A DNA stretch of 64,000 nt from assembly GCF_000716535.1 (NCBI RefSeq), contig NZ_JNWV01000020.1:284853-348852 (forward strand). The letters run 5' to 3'. The notes under the pieces were generated by a model, which saw nothing but the letters and a program-made list of their open reading frames with translations, was not told the DNA's origin and did not search any database. Of this stretch, positions 39,830-48,783 are shown one piece after another (within the stretch, counting starts at the first letter, position 1; the number at the start of each line of letters is the position of its first letter). The position numbers and the translations under genes were made by a program. This DNA comes from Streptomyces flaveolus (GTDB lineage Bacteria; Actinomycetota; Actinomycetes; Streptomycetales; Streptomycetaceae).

Positions 39830-40567
39830 ATGCGCCGTCCCGTCCTCCTCGTCATCGCCCACGGCAGCCGCGACCCGCGGCACGCGGCGACCGTGCACGC
39901 CCTGGTGGAGCGGGTGCGGTCGTTGCGGCCGGGCCTGCGCGTGGAGACCGGGTTCCTGGACTTCAACGTCCCGTCGGTGCACGGGGTGCTCCAGTCGCTG
40001 GCCGCGGAGGGCGTGCGGGACGTCGTCGCCCTGCCGCTGCTGCTGACCCGCGCGTTCCACGCCAAGGCCGACATCCCCGCCGTGCTGCGGGACGCGCCGG
40101 CGCGGCTGCGGATCCGGCAGGCGGACGTGCTCGGCCCGTCCCCGCTGCTGCTGTCCGCGCTGGAACGACGGCTGTACGAGGCGGGACTGTCACCCGCCGA
40201 CAAGTCCTCGACCGGGGTCGTCCTGGCCTCGGCGGGGTCCTCCGACCCGGAGGCGATCGCGGTGATCGCCGACATCGCGCGGGAGTGGTGGCACACCGGT
40301 TGGTGCGCCGTGCGACCCGCGTTCGCCTCCGCATCCCTTCCCCGCACCGAGGACGCGGTGCGGGAGCTGCGCGCCCTCGGCTGCGAGCGGGTCGCCGTCG
40401 CGCCGTACGTCCTGGCCCCCGGCTTCCTGCCGGACCGGATCGCGCGCGGCGCGGCCGGGGCGGACGTGCTCGCCGAGGTCCTCGGCCCCGCCCCCGAGGT
40501 GGCGCGGGTGTCGCTGGAGCGGTACGACAGCGCCTGCCGGCCGGCCTTGGCGGCACTCGGCGCGTAA
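39830..40567 (+). CDS. Sirohydrochlorin chelatase (CbiX/SirB type)
   Basis: A 245-aa two-domain chelatase. 'VLLVIAHGSRDPRHAATV' has the first metal-binding His, 'VVALPLLLTRAFHAKADIPAVL' the second, and the weaker repeat in the C-terminal half ends with 'VAVAPYVLAPGFLPDRIARG'. It inserts Fe2+ (or Co2+) into sirohydrochlorin; in this operon the likely product is siroheme for the sulfite reductase. ATG 39830 two nt after the ssuC stop. Last gene of the sulfur operon. Confidence 0.9.
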   Translation: MRRPVLLVIAHGSRDPRHAATVHALVERVRSLRPGLRVETGFLDFNVPSVHGVLQSLAAEGVRDVVALPLLLTRAFHAKADIPAVLRDAPARLRIRQADVLGPSPLLLSALERRLYEAGLSPADKSSTGVVLASAGSSDPEAIAVIADIAREWWHTGWCAVRPAFASASLPRTEDAVRELRALGCERVAVAPYVLAPGFLPDRIARGAAGADVLAEVLGPAPEVARVSLERYDSACRPALAALGA

Positions 40568-40659
40568 CCGCCGCGCGGCCGTGGCGGCGCGTCGCGCGCG
40601 TCGGCCGCGGGTTCGTGGAGGCCGGGCGCGCGGTTCCCCGTGTCCCCGGCGGTACCACG

Positions 40660-42975
40660 GTGCCGTCGGTCGTCACGGCACGCTCCCACCTGCCCGGTTT
40701 CCTCGAAAACCCCTCCTGGGCACTTCCGGATCTGCTGGGATGGACCCCTGAGCGCTATCGGGGGAGAACGGTTCACGTGGCCGGTCGGGAGTTCGGGTGT
40801 CACCTGGGGCTGCCCAGGGCCCTGTCGGGTCTGCCGCTCAGCCCGCTCGTGCCCGGGTACGGCGCCTTGGCCGCGGCTCAACACGCGGCTGGCCTGCGCC
40901 ACGTCGGCGAGGCGCTGGGGGCCGGCACCGGTGGGTTACGGGTGCTGGACGGGCTGTTCGTGCCGGCTGGAACGCGTGGCCGGCGCCGGGTCGACGCGCC
41001 GCTGCTGGAGGGGCTGGCCCGGTCCTCGGGTCCCGCCGTCGCCCCGCTCGCCGCGCGGCTGGCCGAGCTGCACCACGCCGACCCGCTGGCACCCCGCCGG
41101 ATCGTCCTCTACCAACTGATCAACCTGCTGCAGGAGCGCCCCGAGGACGCCCGCGGCTCTGCCGTGCGCGAGGCGGGCGTCCACCCCGACGAGGCGGCCG
41201 GTCTGCTCGCGGCGGCCCGGCTGCGCCCCCGGCTCGACCGGCGCCAGCGGGATGCCGCGGAGTCCCTGGCCGACGCGCTGGCGCAGGCGCGGCTGCACCG
41301 GCTGCGCGTCCTCCTGGACCGGCTGCCCGCGGATGGTGCCGACCCGGCGCTCACGGCCGTGCGGGACGGGACGGCCGAGCGGCTGCGCGCCGTCGAGGAC
41401 GCCCTGCGGGACGGGCGGCGGGCCGAGGCGCGGGGCGACCGGGAGACGGCGGGCGACGCCTATCTGCGGGCGCTGCGGACGGCCGCCGACGACCGGCGGG
41501 CGCTGCGCGGGCTGGTCCGCCTGCACGGCCACCGGCCCGCGCTCGGCACCGAACTCCGCTCGGACCACGTCGAGTTGAACTGGAAGGACGACCGGGAGAC
41601 GCCCGGCGAGTGGCGGCTGCTGCGGCTGTACCGGGACGGCCGGGGCAGGCCCGCCGTACGCGCCCTGCCCGGCTCCGCCACGGCCACCGCGGGCCCGGCG
41701 CGGGACACCGCTGCCGAGCCGGGCAGCACGGTCCGGTACGCGGCCCTGCCGCTGCGCGACGGCCGGGTGGACGGGCCACCGCTGGTGTCCCGGCGGCTGC
41801 TCGTCGCCCCCGAGGTGGAGCGCCCGGTGCTGACGGACGGCCCCGAGCGGATCGACTGCTCCTGGCGGCGGCCGGACGCCGCCGCCGAGGTCACGGTCGA
41901 ACGCACCGGGCCCGACGGAGAGACCGCGCACCTCACCGCCCGCGCCGACGGGTTCACCGCGACCGGCCTCCCGGCCGGCGACCACGTCTTCCGCATCGTG
42001 TGCCACTACCGCACGTCCGACGGCCGTACGGTCCCCTCCCCCGGCCTGCGCACGACCGCCACCGTGCACCCCTGGCCGGAGCCCGTGCGCACGCTGACCG
42101 CCCGGCCCGTGGAGGGAGCCGTGCGGTTCGCCTGGACCGGGGCGGAGGACGCCGAGGTCCGGCTGGTGACGTGGCCCGGCGGGGCTCCGGAGCCGGGCAC
42201 CGAGCTGCGCACCGAGGCGCTGCCGCCCCCGCTGGACTGGCCCGGGCCGGCGGACGCCCTGTGTCCGCCGCCCGGCACATACACCGAGGTCGCCGCCGTC
42301 GCCGTACGCGGGGCGCGGGCGCTCGCGGGGCCGACGGTCGGCGTGGAGGCCGTACGGCCCGTGCCCGGGCTGAGCGCCCACCGGCTCCCGGACGGGCAGG
42401 CGCGGATCCTCCTGGACTGGCCCGAGGACGTCCCGCACCTGGTGGTCGGCTGGACCCCGGTGGGGTCCACGGGCGGCGGGGAACGCACGGTCACCGCGCA
42501 CGCCTACCGGCGCGGCGGCCTGCACCTGCCCGTCGGCCCGGGAACCGTCCGGGTGCGGGCCGCCTCGGTGCCCCGGGTGCCCGGCGCGGTGGTCGTGGTG
42601 CCCGACGCGGCCGAGGTACTGGTCCCGGCGGACGCGTCCGTCTCCTACCAACTGGTCCGCGCGCCAAGGCGGTTGCTCGGCCGGAGCCGTCGCCCGCTGC
42701 TGCGGGTCACGCTCAGCGCGCCCGGTGGGCTCGCCGAGGTCCCGGAGTTCGTGTGCGTCGCCCGCGGCGGCACCCTCCGCCCGCGCAACGCCGCCGACGG
42801 CACGACCGTCCTGCGGATACCCGGGCCCGAGCTGGCCCGGCACGGCAGCATCGAACGGGAACTGCCGGCCGCCCCCTGCCCGGCCCCCTACACCCTGCGC
42901 GGCTTCCTGCTCGGGGAGCACGCCGCCTCGGTCCGACTCGAAGAACCCTCTCTCACCAGCCTGGTGGTGCGCTGA
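40660..42975 (+). CDS. Fibronectin type III-containing protein, first gene of the double-GTPase cluster
   Basis: About 771 aa from GTG 40660 (GTG 40615 is an in-frame alternative; no clear SD for either). The N-terminus 'LPGFLENPSWALPDLLGWTPERYRGR' is unlike known enzymes. A helical region (~110-290) is rich in Arg/Ala/Leu with regular heptad-like spacing. From ~300 come several beta-sandwich segments of FnIII type, e.g. 'GLPAGDHVFRIVCHYR' and 'PEPVRTLTARPVEGAVRFAWTGAEDAEVRLVTWPG'. No signal peptide or membrane span, so probably a cytoplasmic scaffold. Stop 3 nt before the first GTPase gene. Confidence 0.75.
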   Translation: MPSVVTARSHLPGFLENPSWALPDLLGWTPERYRGRTVHVAGREFGCHLGLPRALSGLPLSPLVPGYGALAAAQHAAGLRHVGEALGAGTGGLRVLDGLFVPAGTRGRRRVDAPLLEGLARSSGPAVAPLAARLAELHHADPLAPRRIVLYQLINLLQERPEDARGSAVREAGVHPDEAAGLLAAARLRPRLDRRQRDAAESLADALAQARLHRLRVLLDRLPADGADPALTAVRDGTAERLRAVEDALRDGRRAEARGDRETAGDAYLRALRTAADDRRALRGLVRLHGHRPALGTELRSDHVELNWKDDRETPGEWRLLRLYRDGRGRPAVRALPGSATATAGPARDTAAEPGSTVRYAALPLRDGRVDGPPLVSRRLLVAPEVERPVLTDGPERIDCSWRRPDAAAEVTVERTGPDGETAHLTARADGFTATGLPAGDHVFRIVCHYRTSDGRTVPSPGLRTTATVHPWPEPVRTLTARPVEGAVRFAWTGAEDAEVRLVTWPGGAPEPGTELRTEALPPPLDWPGPADALCPPPGTYTEVAAVAVRGARALAGPTVGVEAVRPVPGLSAHRLPDGQARILLDWPEDVPHLVVGWTPVGSTGGGERTVTAHAYRRGGLHLPVGPGTVRVRAASVPRVPGAVVVVPDAAEVLVPADASVSYQLVRAPRRLLGRSRRPLLRVTLSAPGGLAEVPEFVCVARGGTLRPRNAADGTTVLRIPGPELARHGSIERELPAAPCPAPYTLRGFLLGEHAASVRLEEPSLTSLVVR

Positions 42976-42978
42976 GCC

Positions 42979-44259
42979 ATGACGACCGTGATCTGCCCCT
43001 ACTGCTTCACCCGCGCGTCGGCGGCCAGACTGCCGTACCGCTGTCTGATGACACCGAACGGGGTGCGCGGTGGCGCGCCCTGCGCACCCCAGCCGGACGA
43101 GACATGGGCCGCGTTCATGGGTCCGGGCGTGCCCCCGGCGGCCCGGATGCGCGGCCCGGTGTTCGCCCCGGCGCGCAGGCTCGCCGGACTCGCCGGGCCC
43201 GGCGGCTCCGGCAGCAGCGTGCCCTGCCCCGACTGCGGTGTGCCGACGCCGGTGCGGGTGTGCGGGTCCTGCCACAGCGACCTGCCCAGCGACTACTGCG
43301 ACCAGGACAGCCGGATCATCGCCCTGGTCGGTGCCAAGGCCTCCGGCAAGAGCACCTACGTCGCCGTCCTCCGCAACGAGTTGGACCACCGGGTGGGCCA
43401 GGCCTACCACGCGTCGCTCGCGGCGATGGGACAGCACACGCAGGCACGGGACAGGGAGATGGCCGAGGACCTGTACGAGCGGCTGCGGTTGCCGGGCGCC
43501 ACCCGGCCGGCCGCGCTCGGCTTCAACGACCCGCTGCTGTACCGGCTCAGCCTGCCCAGGCGCGGGCTGCTGGGCGGCTCCGGCACCCGGCACACCACCC
43601 TGGTCTTCTTCGACGCGGCCGGCGAGGACCTCGCGGACGCGGAGGCGATGGACCGCTACACCCGCTACCTGAGCGCGGCCGACGGCATCATCCTGCTCGT
43701 CGACCCCCTGCAACTCGGCTCGGTGCGCGACCGGTTGCCGGTGCACGACGGTCCGCCGCTGCCCGTGGTGGAGACCTCGCCCCGGCAGATCGCCGCCGAC
43801 CTCGCCGCCCAGCTGCGCACCCACGGCAAGGGCAGGGCGGGCGGCCGGGTGACCACCCCGATCGCCGTGGCCGTCACCAAGACGGACATGCTGGGCCCCC
43901 TGCTCGATCCGCACTCCCCGCTGCTCCACAACGCCCCGCACACCGGCGGTGCCTACGACGCCGAGGACCGGCTCGCCGTCCACGAGGAGCTCCGCGCCCT
44001 GCTCACCGACTGGGACTCGGGCGCGCTGCTGCGCCAACTCGAGCACGACTTCGCCCAGTTGTCACTGTTCGGACTGTCCGCGCTGGGCGCGCCGCCGCCC
44101 GCGAGCGCACCGGCGGACGTGCCGAAGTCGGGGCCGCAGCCGGTGCGGGTGGAGGACCCGCTGCTGTGGCTGCTCTCCCTGCGCGGGCTGCTGCCCGTCC
44201 GCACCGCCGCGAAGGACAAGGCCTCGGCCGCGAAGGCCGGGAAGGAGCGCGTGCGGTGA
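42979..44259 (+). CDS. Zinc-ribbon GTPase (double-GTPase system, first GTPase)
   Basis: A 426-aa protein. N-terminal zinc ribbons: CPYC at residues 6-9, CPDC at 83-86 and CGSC at 95-98. Walker A GAKASGKST at 118-126, 'VFFDAAGEDLAD' as switch II/Walker B and 'AVTKTDML' as the G4 base-recognition motif (TKxD) define a TRAFAC-type GTPase. A long insert and a basic, Lys-rich C-terminus follow. In the predicted double-GTPase conflict systems two such GTPases flank GAP1, as here. The stop overlaps the next start by 4 nt. Confidence 0.78.
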   Translation: MTTVICPYCFTRASAARLPYRCLMTPNGVRGGAPCAPQPDETWAAFMGPGVPPAARMRGPVFAPARRLAGLAGPGGSGSSVPCPDCGVPTPVRVCGSCHSDLPSDYCDQDSRIIALVGAKASGKSTYVAVLRNELDHRVGQAYHASLAAMGQHTQARDREMAEDLYERLRLPGATRPAALGFNDPLLYRLSLPRRGLLGGSGTRHTTLVFFDAAGEDLADAEAMDRYTRYLSAADGIILLVDPLQLGSVRDRLPVHDGPPLPVVETSPRQIAADLAAQLRTHGKGRAGGRVTTPIAVAVTKTDMLGPLLDPHSPLLHNAPHTGGAYDAEDRLAVHEELRALLTDWDSGALLRQLEHDFAQLSLFGLSALGAPPPASAPADVPKSGPQPVRVEDPLLWLLSLRGLLPVRTAAKDKASAAKAGKERVR

Positions 44260-46898
44260 GCCTCGCCCAGTTCCACTACACCTCGGCGCCGCCCGGCCCG
44301 GACGGGTCCGGCTTCCGCTTCACCGCCGTCAGTCCCGGCGTACCGGCCGCACTGCTGCGGGAGGCCGAACAGCTCATCGGGTACGAGCCGCCGCGCGACC
44401 TGCCCGACCGGCCGGACAGCGAGCAGTTGAGATCCTTCCCGCGCTCCCTGAGCTGCACCGAACTGTCCGACGGCGGGCTGCTGTTGTGCCGGTCGGTGTA
44501 CACCGGCGCCGACTACAGCGGGCGCTGGGGCAACTTCCACGCCCACGCCGTGCACCTGCCGCCCGGTACCCGGCTGCCGGACGGCGCGCTGCCGATCACC
44601 GCGTGGGAGTCGCCGCGCTGGGCGGACGCCACTCCGCCGGGCGGACGGCCGGAGCCGATCGACCGGTTCGAGCCGTCGGGGCTGCTGCGCCGGGACGGGC
44701 TCGTGGCGTTCGCCCGGTCCCGCGCGGACCGGCTCGCCGCGTTCTTCGCCGACCTGCGCACGCTGGCCGACGGCGGCGACGCCCGGCAGATCGTGCTCGT
44801 GGAGCGGGACAGCGCGGACGTGGCCCAGTGGATCGCGCTGGCCTGTACGGTCCTGCCGCGCGAGCAGGCGCACCGGCTGACCTTCACGACGTACACCCGG
44901 CGGCCGCAGCAGGCCCGCCAGCAGATCGTGGGGGCGCTGCCCTCGTCGGATCCGGTCGGGCACGACCACCGGTTCCGGGTGCACGACGGCACCGGCCGGG
45001 CCGCCGGGGAGCCGGTGACGGACATCTGGGCCGACGTCTGCGCGCGGATCTGGACGGCCGGCCGGCCGGAGCTGTTCCGCGACACCGTCCGCGGCAGCGG
45101 GGACACCGCCGGTGGGGTCGGTGCCCTCGCCGTCACCGCGCTCGCCGAGCACATCACCCTGCCCCCGGCCGCCCGGACGGCGGCGGCCCGCTGGGCCACG
45201 GACCACGCCGCCGGACTGCCCGAACCGACGCTGACGGCCCTGATCGGGGAGCTGGCGCGGGAGACCGGGGAGAGTTCCGTGGACTCCGGCGACGAACCGG
45301 CCGCACTGGCCGCGCTGTTGGCCCGGCTGGACGGGCAGGTGCCCACGGCCGTCTCGGCGCCGCTCGCCGCCCGGGTGCTGTCCCTGGCGGTCCGCGGCCG
45401 GGGCCCGGTGCCCGCGCTGGGCGCGGGTTCGCTGACCCCGCAGGTGCGCGCCGCGCTGGCCCGGGACCTCGCACCCGACCTGCGCCACGGCATCGCCGAC
45501 GCGACCGGGCCGGCGATCGGCCGGCCCCTGGCGCTGCTGCACCTCGCCGACCTGCTCGACGTCGACTGCACGGACCTGCTCCCGGAGTTCGCGGGCCGGG
45601 CCGCCCGGGAGCTGGTGAGCGGAGATGCGACGGGCGACCGGGCACCGGTGAGTGCGGATCCGGCCGGCGACCAGGCGCAGGTGACCCGGGATCCGGCGCG
45701 TGCCCGAACCCTGGTGAGCGGGGGTCCGAAGGGCGACCGGGCGCTGGTGAGCACAGCGCCGATGGGCGGCCAGGCTCCGGTGAGCGTCCAGCCTGCGGAC
45801 GTCCGGACCGATGCCGCCCTCCTCGACGCCGTACACGGCCACCCCGCCCTGCGCACCGCCCTGTTCGGGGCGCTGAACGCGCTCGCGGCGGCTCATCCGG
45901 CCGCGGTCGCCGCCCGGCTCGCCGGGTCCGGGCTGCCGGTCGCCCTGGACCCGGGCTTCCCGCATCTGCGGATGTGCGTCCTCGGCGACGCGGCCGGCCC
46001 GTCCGCCGGTGAGCGGCGCGGCCGGCTGCGCGCGGTGCTGCACACCGCCGGGGTCTCGCCGCACGCCGAACCGGCCGTCCTGCACACGGCGTTCCGTCTG
46101 GTGTGGGGCGAGGAACTGCCCACCGGCGAGGAGGCGAGCCTGCTGCTGAACGAGCTGGGCTCGGACGCGCACCGGCTGGCCGGCACCCGGGACCTGCTGG
46201 TCGCCGCCGCGCTCGCCGCCCCCGCCGAGGACGCCGCCGTCCCGCTGCTCGCCGCCGACCTGCTGCGCTGCTTCACGACGGAGCTGGCCCCGGCCCACCG
46301 GGCGCCGCTGCTCCTGCTGGAGTTCGCCGCGCTGCTCGGCACCGACGCAGAGGGCGAGAACTGGGTGGAACGGGTCCGGGCGCTGCGGGACGGCGCGGTC
46401 GGGCCCGTACCGGAGCAGGTGACCCGGCGGGTGTACGACGCCCTCGCCCGGCGGCTGCTTTCCGTGCCGGTGCCGGAGAGCGAGTTGTACGCGCTGGCCC
46501 GCTCGGGCGACCCGGCGCTGCTGGCGGCCTACGAGCGGGCGGCGCGCGGTGCCACGGTGGCCGAGCGGCTGCGGACCGCGCCGTCGTACGTCGCCGCCCG
46601 CTTCTGCGACTGGAGCGCGTACCAGGACACCGATCCCGGCTGGGAGGCGACCCGTACGGCGCTGCTGGCCAGGGTGCTGCGGCCGGTGGTGCGGGCGCTG
46701 CCCGCCGAGGACCAGGTGGCGGTCGAGGAGGTGCTGCGGCGCACCGGCCGGGGCCGGCTGGACGCGTACCGCGCGTGGAACCGGCCGGGCGCCCTGGGCC
46801 GGCTCGCGGGCCGGCTGACCGGGCGCGGCCGGCGCGAGGACGCCCGGCCGGCCTGGCACGGGGACGTCCAGCCGCCCGCCGACGGAGGTGCCCGGTGA
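44256..46898 (+). CDS. GTPase-associated protein 1 (GAP1-type)
   Basis: An 880-aa protein starting VSLAQFHYTSAPPGPDGSGFRF, which fits the GAP1-N2 domain (~1-140, ending around 'WGNFHAHAVHLPPG'). A middle domain (~150-260, 'IVLVERDSADVAQWIALACTVLPREQAHRLTFTTYTRRPQ') and a long alpha-helical C-terminus of Leu/Ala-rich repeats follow. No NTPase motif. In the family model it is the partner of the flanking GTPases. Residues ~453-518 contain about six degenerate 12-residue repeats absent from the rest. GTG 44256 overlaps the preceding stop (GTGA). Confidence 0.78.
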   Translation: MSLAQFHYTSAPPGPDGSGFRFTAVSPGVPAALLREAEQLIGYEPPRDLPDRPDSEQLRSFPRSLSCTELSDGGLLLCRSVYTGADYSGRWGNFHAHAVHLPPGTRLPDGALPITAWESPRWADATPPGGRPEPIDRFEPSGLLRRDGLVAFARSRADRLAAFFADLRTLADGGDARQIVLVERDSADVAQWIALACTVLPREQAHRLTFTTYTRRPQQARQQIVGALPSSDPVGHDHRFRVHDGTGRAAGEPVTDIWADVCARIWTAGRPELFRDTVRGSGDTAGGVGALAVTALAEHITLPPAARTAAARWATDHAAGLPEPTLTALIGELARETGESSVDSGDEPAALAALLARLDGQVPTAVSAPLAARVLSLAVRGRGPVPALGAGSLTPQVRAALARDLAPDLRHGIADATGPAIGRPLALLHLADLLDVDCTDLLPEFAGRAARELVSGDATGDRAPVSADPAGDQAQVTRDPARARTLVSGGPKGDRALVSTAPMGGQAPVSVQPADVRTDAALLDAVHGHPALRTALFGALNALAAAHPAAVAARLAGSGLPVALDPGFPHLRMCVLGDAAGPSAGERRGRLRAVLHTAGVSPHAEPAVLHTAFRLVWGEELPTGEEASLLLNELGSDAHRLAGTRDLLVAAALAAPAEDAAVPLLAADLLRCFTTELAPAHRAPLLLLEFAALLGTDAEGENWVERVRALRDGAVGPVPEQVTRRVYDALARRLLSVPVPESELYALARSGDPALLAAYERAARGATVAERLRTAPSYVAARFCDWSAYQDTDPGWEATRTALLARVLRPVVRALPAEDQVAVEEVLRRTGRGRLDAYRAWNRPGALGRLAGRLTGRGRREDARPAWHGDVQPPADGGAR
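45613..45810 (+). repeat. ~36-bp tandem repeats inside the GAP1 gene
   Basis: Six degenerate in-frame units of about 36 bp, each beginning CTGGTGAGC or CGGTGAGY and containing GGCGACCGGGC-like cores. They encode 12-residue Val-Ser-...-Gly-Asp-Arg/Gln-Ala repeats. Likely a variable-length linker. Confidence 0.6.
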
Positions 46899-48595
46899 AC
46901 GCCGGAGGCGGTGACTCGGATCTGCACCTCGTGCTCCAGGTGCTGCTGGCCCTGTGCGGCTGGTCGGGGCTGGTCGCCGTCACGGTGTGCCTGTTCCGGA
47001 CGCTGTGGGAGTTCCTCGGGCGGGGTGTGCGCGCGGTGTGGCGGGGACTCGGACCCTGGCAGGCGGGCCGCCTGGACCCGCGCCTGCCCGGGGTCGGCGC
47101 CGCCGAGCCCGCCGAAGTCGCCTACTGGTGGCGGCAGTCGTGGGCGGACGCGGCGAGCGCCGCCCGGGACGGCATGCGGACGCTCTGGCGGGCCTTCACC
47201 GATCCCTGGATGGACCGGACCGTACGGAACCTGTTCCGCGGCCGGCGCCCCCGGGGGCGCTGGGTCCGGGTACCGCTCGGCCGGTTCCTGCTGGTCGCCC
47301 TGATCGCCCCCGGTACGGCGGCGGGCGCGCTGATCGGCGCGGTGCTCGCCACCGTGCTGCTCGGCTGGGCGCTGCTGGTCTTCGCGCTGCTGCTCGGCGT
47401 CGTCTGGCTCGGCTGGGCGGCGGGCGTGCCCCTGCTGCGCGGGCTGGAACGCGGCTGGGCGCTGCTGCGGGGCCTGCGCATGGCCTGTCCCCACCCGGGC
47501 TGTTACGCGCCGGTGCCGCTGGCCGTGCACCGCTGCCCCGACTGCCCGGCCCGCCACGCCGAGCTGCGGCCGGGCCGGTACGGCGCCCTGTGGCACGTGT
47601 GCGGCTGCGGGCGCCGGCTGCCCGCCACGCGGCTGACCGGGCGGGGCGAGCTGTCCGCGCTGTGCCCGCGCTGCGAGCAGATCCTGCCCGAGGCGCTGGC
47701 CACCACCCGGGTGGTGCACACCCCGCTGGTCGGCGGCACCTCCTCCGGCAAGACGATGCTGATGACGGCCATGGTGGAGGGGCTGCTCTCCTGGGCCCGG
47801 GAGGGCCGGCTGCGCGTCGAGTACGCCACCACGGCCGACCGCGGTGCCCACTCCGGTATCAGCCGCCGGCTGAGCGAGTCCGGCTGGGCGCACGCCACGA
47901 CCGGTGGGCCGCCGCGCGCCCTGATGCTCACCGTGGCCCGGGGCCGGCGGCGCCGGCTGCTGTACCTGTACGACCCGATGGGCGAGTCCGTGAGCGACGC
48001 CGAACGGGTGCGCGCCCAGGGGTACTTGGCGCACGCGGACGGGGTCGTCCTGGTCGCCGACGTCCTCGCCGATCCCACGGTGCGCGGCCGGCTCGGCCCG
48101 GCGGACGCCGAGCGGGCACAGCGGGCGCGGCCCTCGGCGCAGGGCCCGCGCACGACGTACGAGCGGCTGACCGGCGAACTGGCCGCGCTCACCGGGCGCC
48201 GGCGCCGGCTGCCGGTGGCCGCGGTCGTCACCAAGCGGGACGTGCTGGACCGGCTGACCTCGCTGCCGGTGCCCGGCGACGGCCCGATCGACGACTGGCT
48301 CGGCGACATCGGGCTGGGCGCGCTGGTGCGGGCCCTCGGCCACGACTTCGGGGCGGCCCGCTACTGGGCGGTCAGCTCCCACGCGGCCACCGGCACCGGC
48401 CCGTTGGAGAGCGAGCAGCGGCGCGCCGCCGAACCGGTGCTGTGGCTCCTCGCGGCCTCCGGGCTGCGCACCGGCCCGCTGACCGGGCAGGCCGGCGGCG
48501 GGGCGGGGCGGGTGCCGTGGCCCCGGCGGCGGCCGGACAGCGCCCCGGAGAGCGGCAGGGACGGCGACAGGGAAGGCGGGTACACCCCGGCATGA
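46895..48595 (+). CDS. Membrane-anchored zinc-ribbon GTPase (second GTPase of the pair)
   Basis: A 566-aa protein. One span at ~14-36 ('VLLALCGWSGLVAVTVCLF') and two or three close spans at ~130-185 ('FLLVALIAPGTAAGALIGAVLATVLLGWALLVFALLLGVVWLGW') anchor it. A zinc-ribbon region follows with CPHPGC, CPDC, CGCG and CPRC pairs. The C-terminal GTPase has Walker A GGTSSGKTML (~residue 280), 'LYLYDPMGESVSD' and 'AVVTKRDVL' (TKxD). It matches the DO-GTPase2-like partner in double-GTPase systems and would tether the complex to the membrane. GTG overlaps the GAP1 stop by 4 nt. Confidence 0.78.
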   Translation: MNAGGGDSDLHLVLQVLLALCGWSGLVAVTVCLFRTLWEFLGRGVRAVWRGLGPWQAGRLDPRLPGVGAAEPAEVAYWWRQSWADAASAARDGMRTLWRAFTDPWMDRTVRNLFRGRRPRGRWVRVPLGRFLLVALIAPGTAAGALIGAVLATVLLGWALLVFALLLGVVWLGWAAGVPLLRGLERGWALLRGLRMACPHPGCYAPVPLAVHRCPDCPARHAELRPGRYGALWHVCGCGRRLPATRLTGRGELSALCPRCEQILPEALATTRVVHTPLVGGTSSGKTMLMTAMVEGLLSWAREGRLRVEYATTADRGAHSGISRRLSESGWAHATTGGPPRALMLTVARGRRRRLLYLYDPMGESVSDAERVRAQGYLAHADGVVLVADVLADPTVRGRLGPADAERAQRARPSAQGPRTTYERLTGELAALTGRRRRLPVAAVVTKRDVLDRLTSLPVPGDGPIDDWLGDIGLGALVRALGHDFGAARYWAVSSHAATGTGPLESEQRRAAEPVLWLLAASGLRTGPLTGQAGGGAGRVPWPRRRPDSAPESGRDGDREGGYTPA

Positions 48596-48717
48596 ACCAC
48601 GTGACTCCGTCCGCCGGCCGGGCCCGGCGGGTGATGGCGGGACTGTTCGTCGCCGCACTGCTGCTGGCGGCGGCCGCGCTCCTCCTCGGGGCGTGGCTGT
48701 CGCTGCCCCGGCCCTGA
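48592..48717 (+). CDS. 41-aa single-span membrane peptide in the GTPase cluster
   Basis: ATG 48592 overlaps the stop of the membrane GTPase (ATGA). The peptide has a basic N-terminus (SAGRARRVM), one strong span 'AGLFVAALLLAAAALLLGAW' and a short LSLPRP end. No homology recognised. Either a small subunit of the GTPase complex or, given the setting, a toxin-like membrane peptide. Confidence 0.6.
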   Translation: MNHVTPSAGRARRVMAGLFVAALLLAAAALLLGAWLSLPRP

Positions 48718-48783
48718 CACCTCCGGCGACGACTCTCCCTCACATGACTCCCCCTCGATGACTCACATGAAAGGAACTGCGGC

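Noticed and set aside
40797-44255. Extension of the GAP1 frame to a 2033-aa protein
   Set aside because: The frame is open upstream but runs opposite to the codon bias of the FnIII and first GTPase genes; the GTGA overlap at 44256 and the GAP1-like N-terminus mark the real start.
41100-46859. Minus-strand ORFs of 1036 and 968 aa in the GTPase region
   Set aside because: Gln/Gly/Arg-rich translations without domains, opposite genes with P-loops and zinc ribbons.
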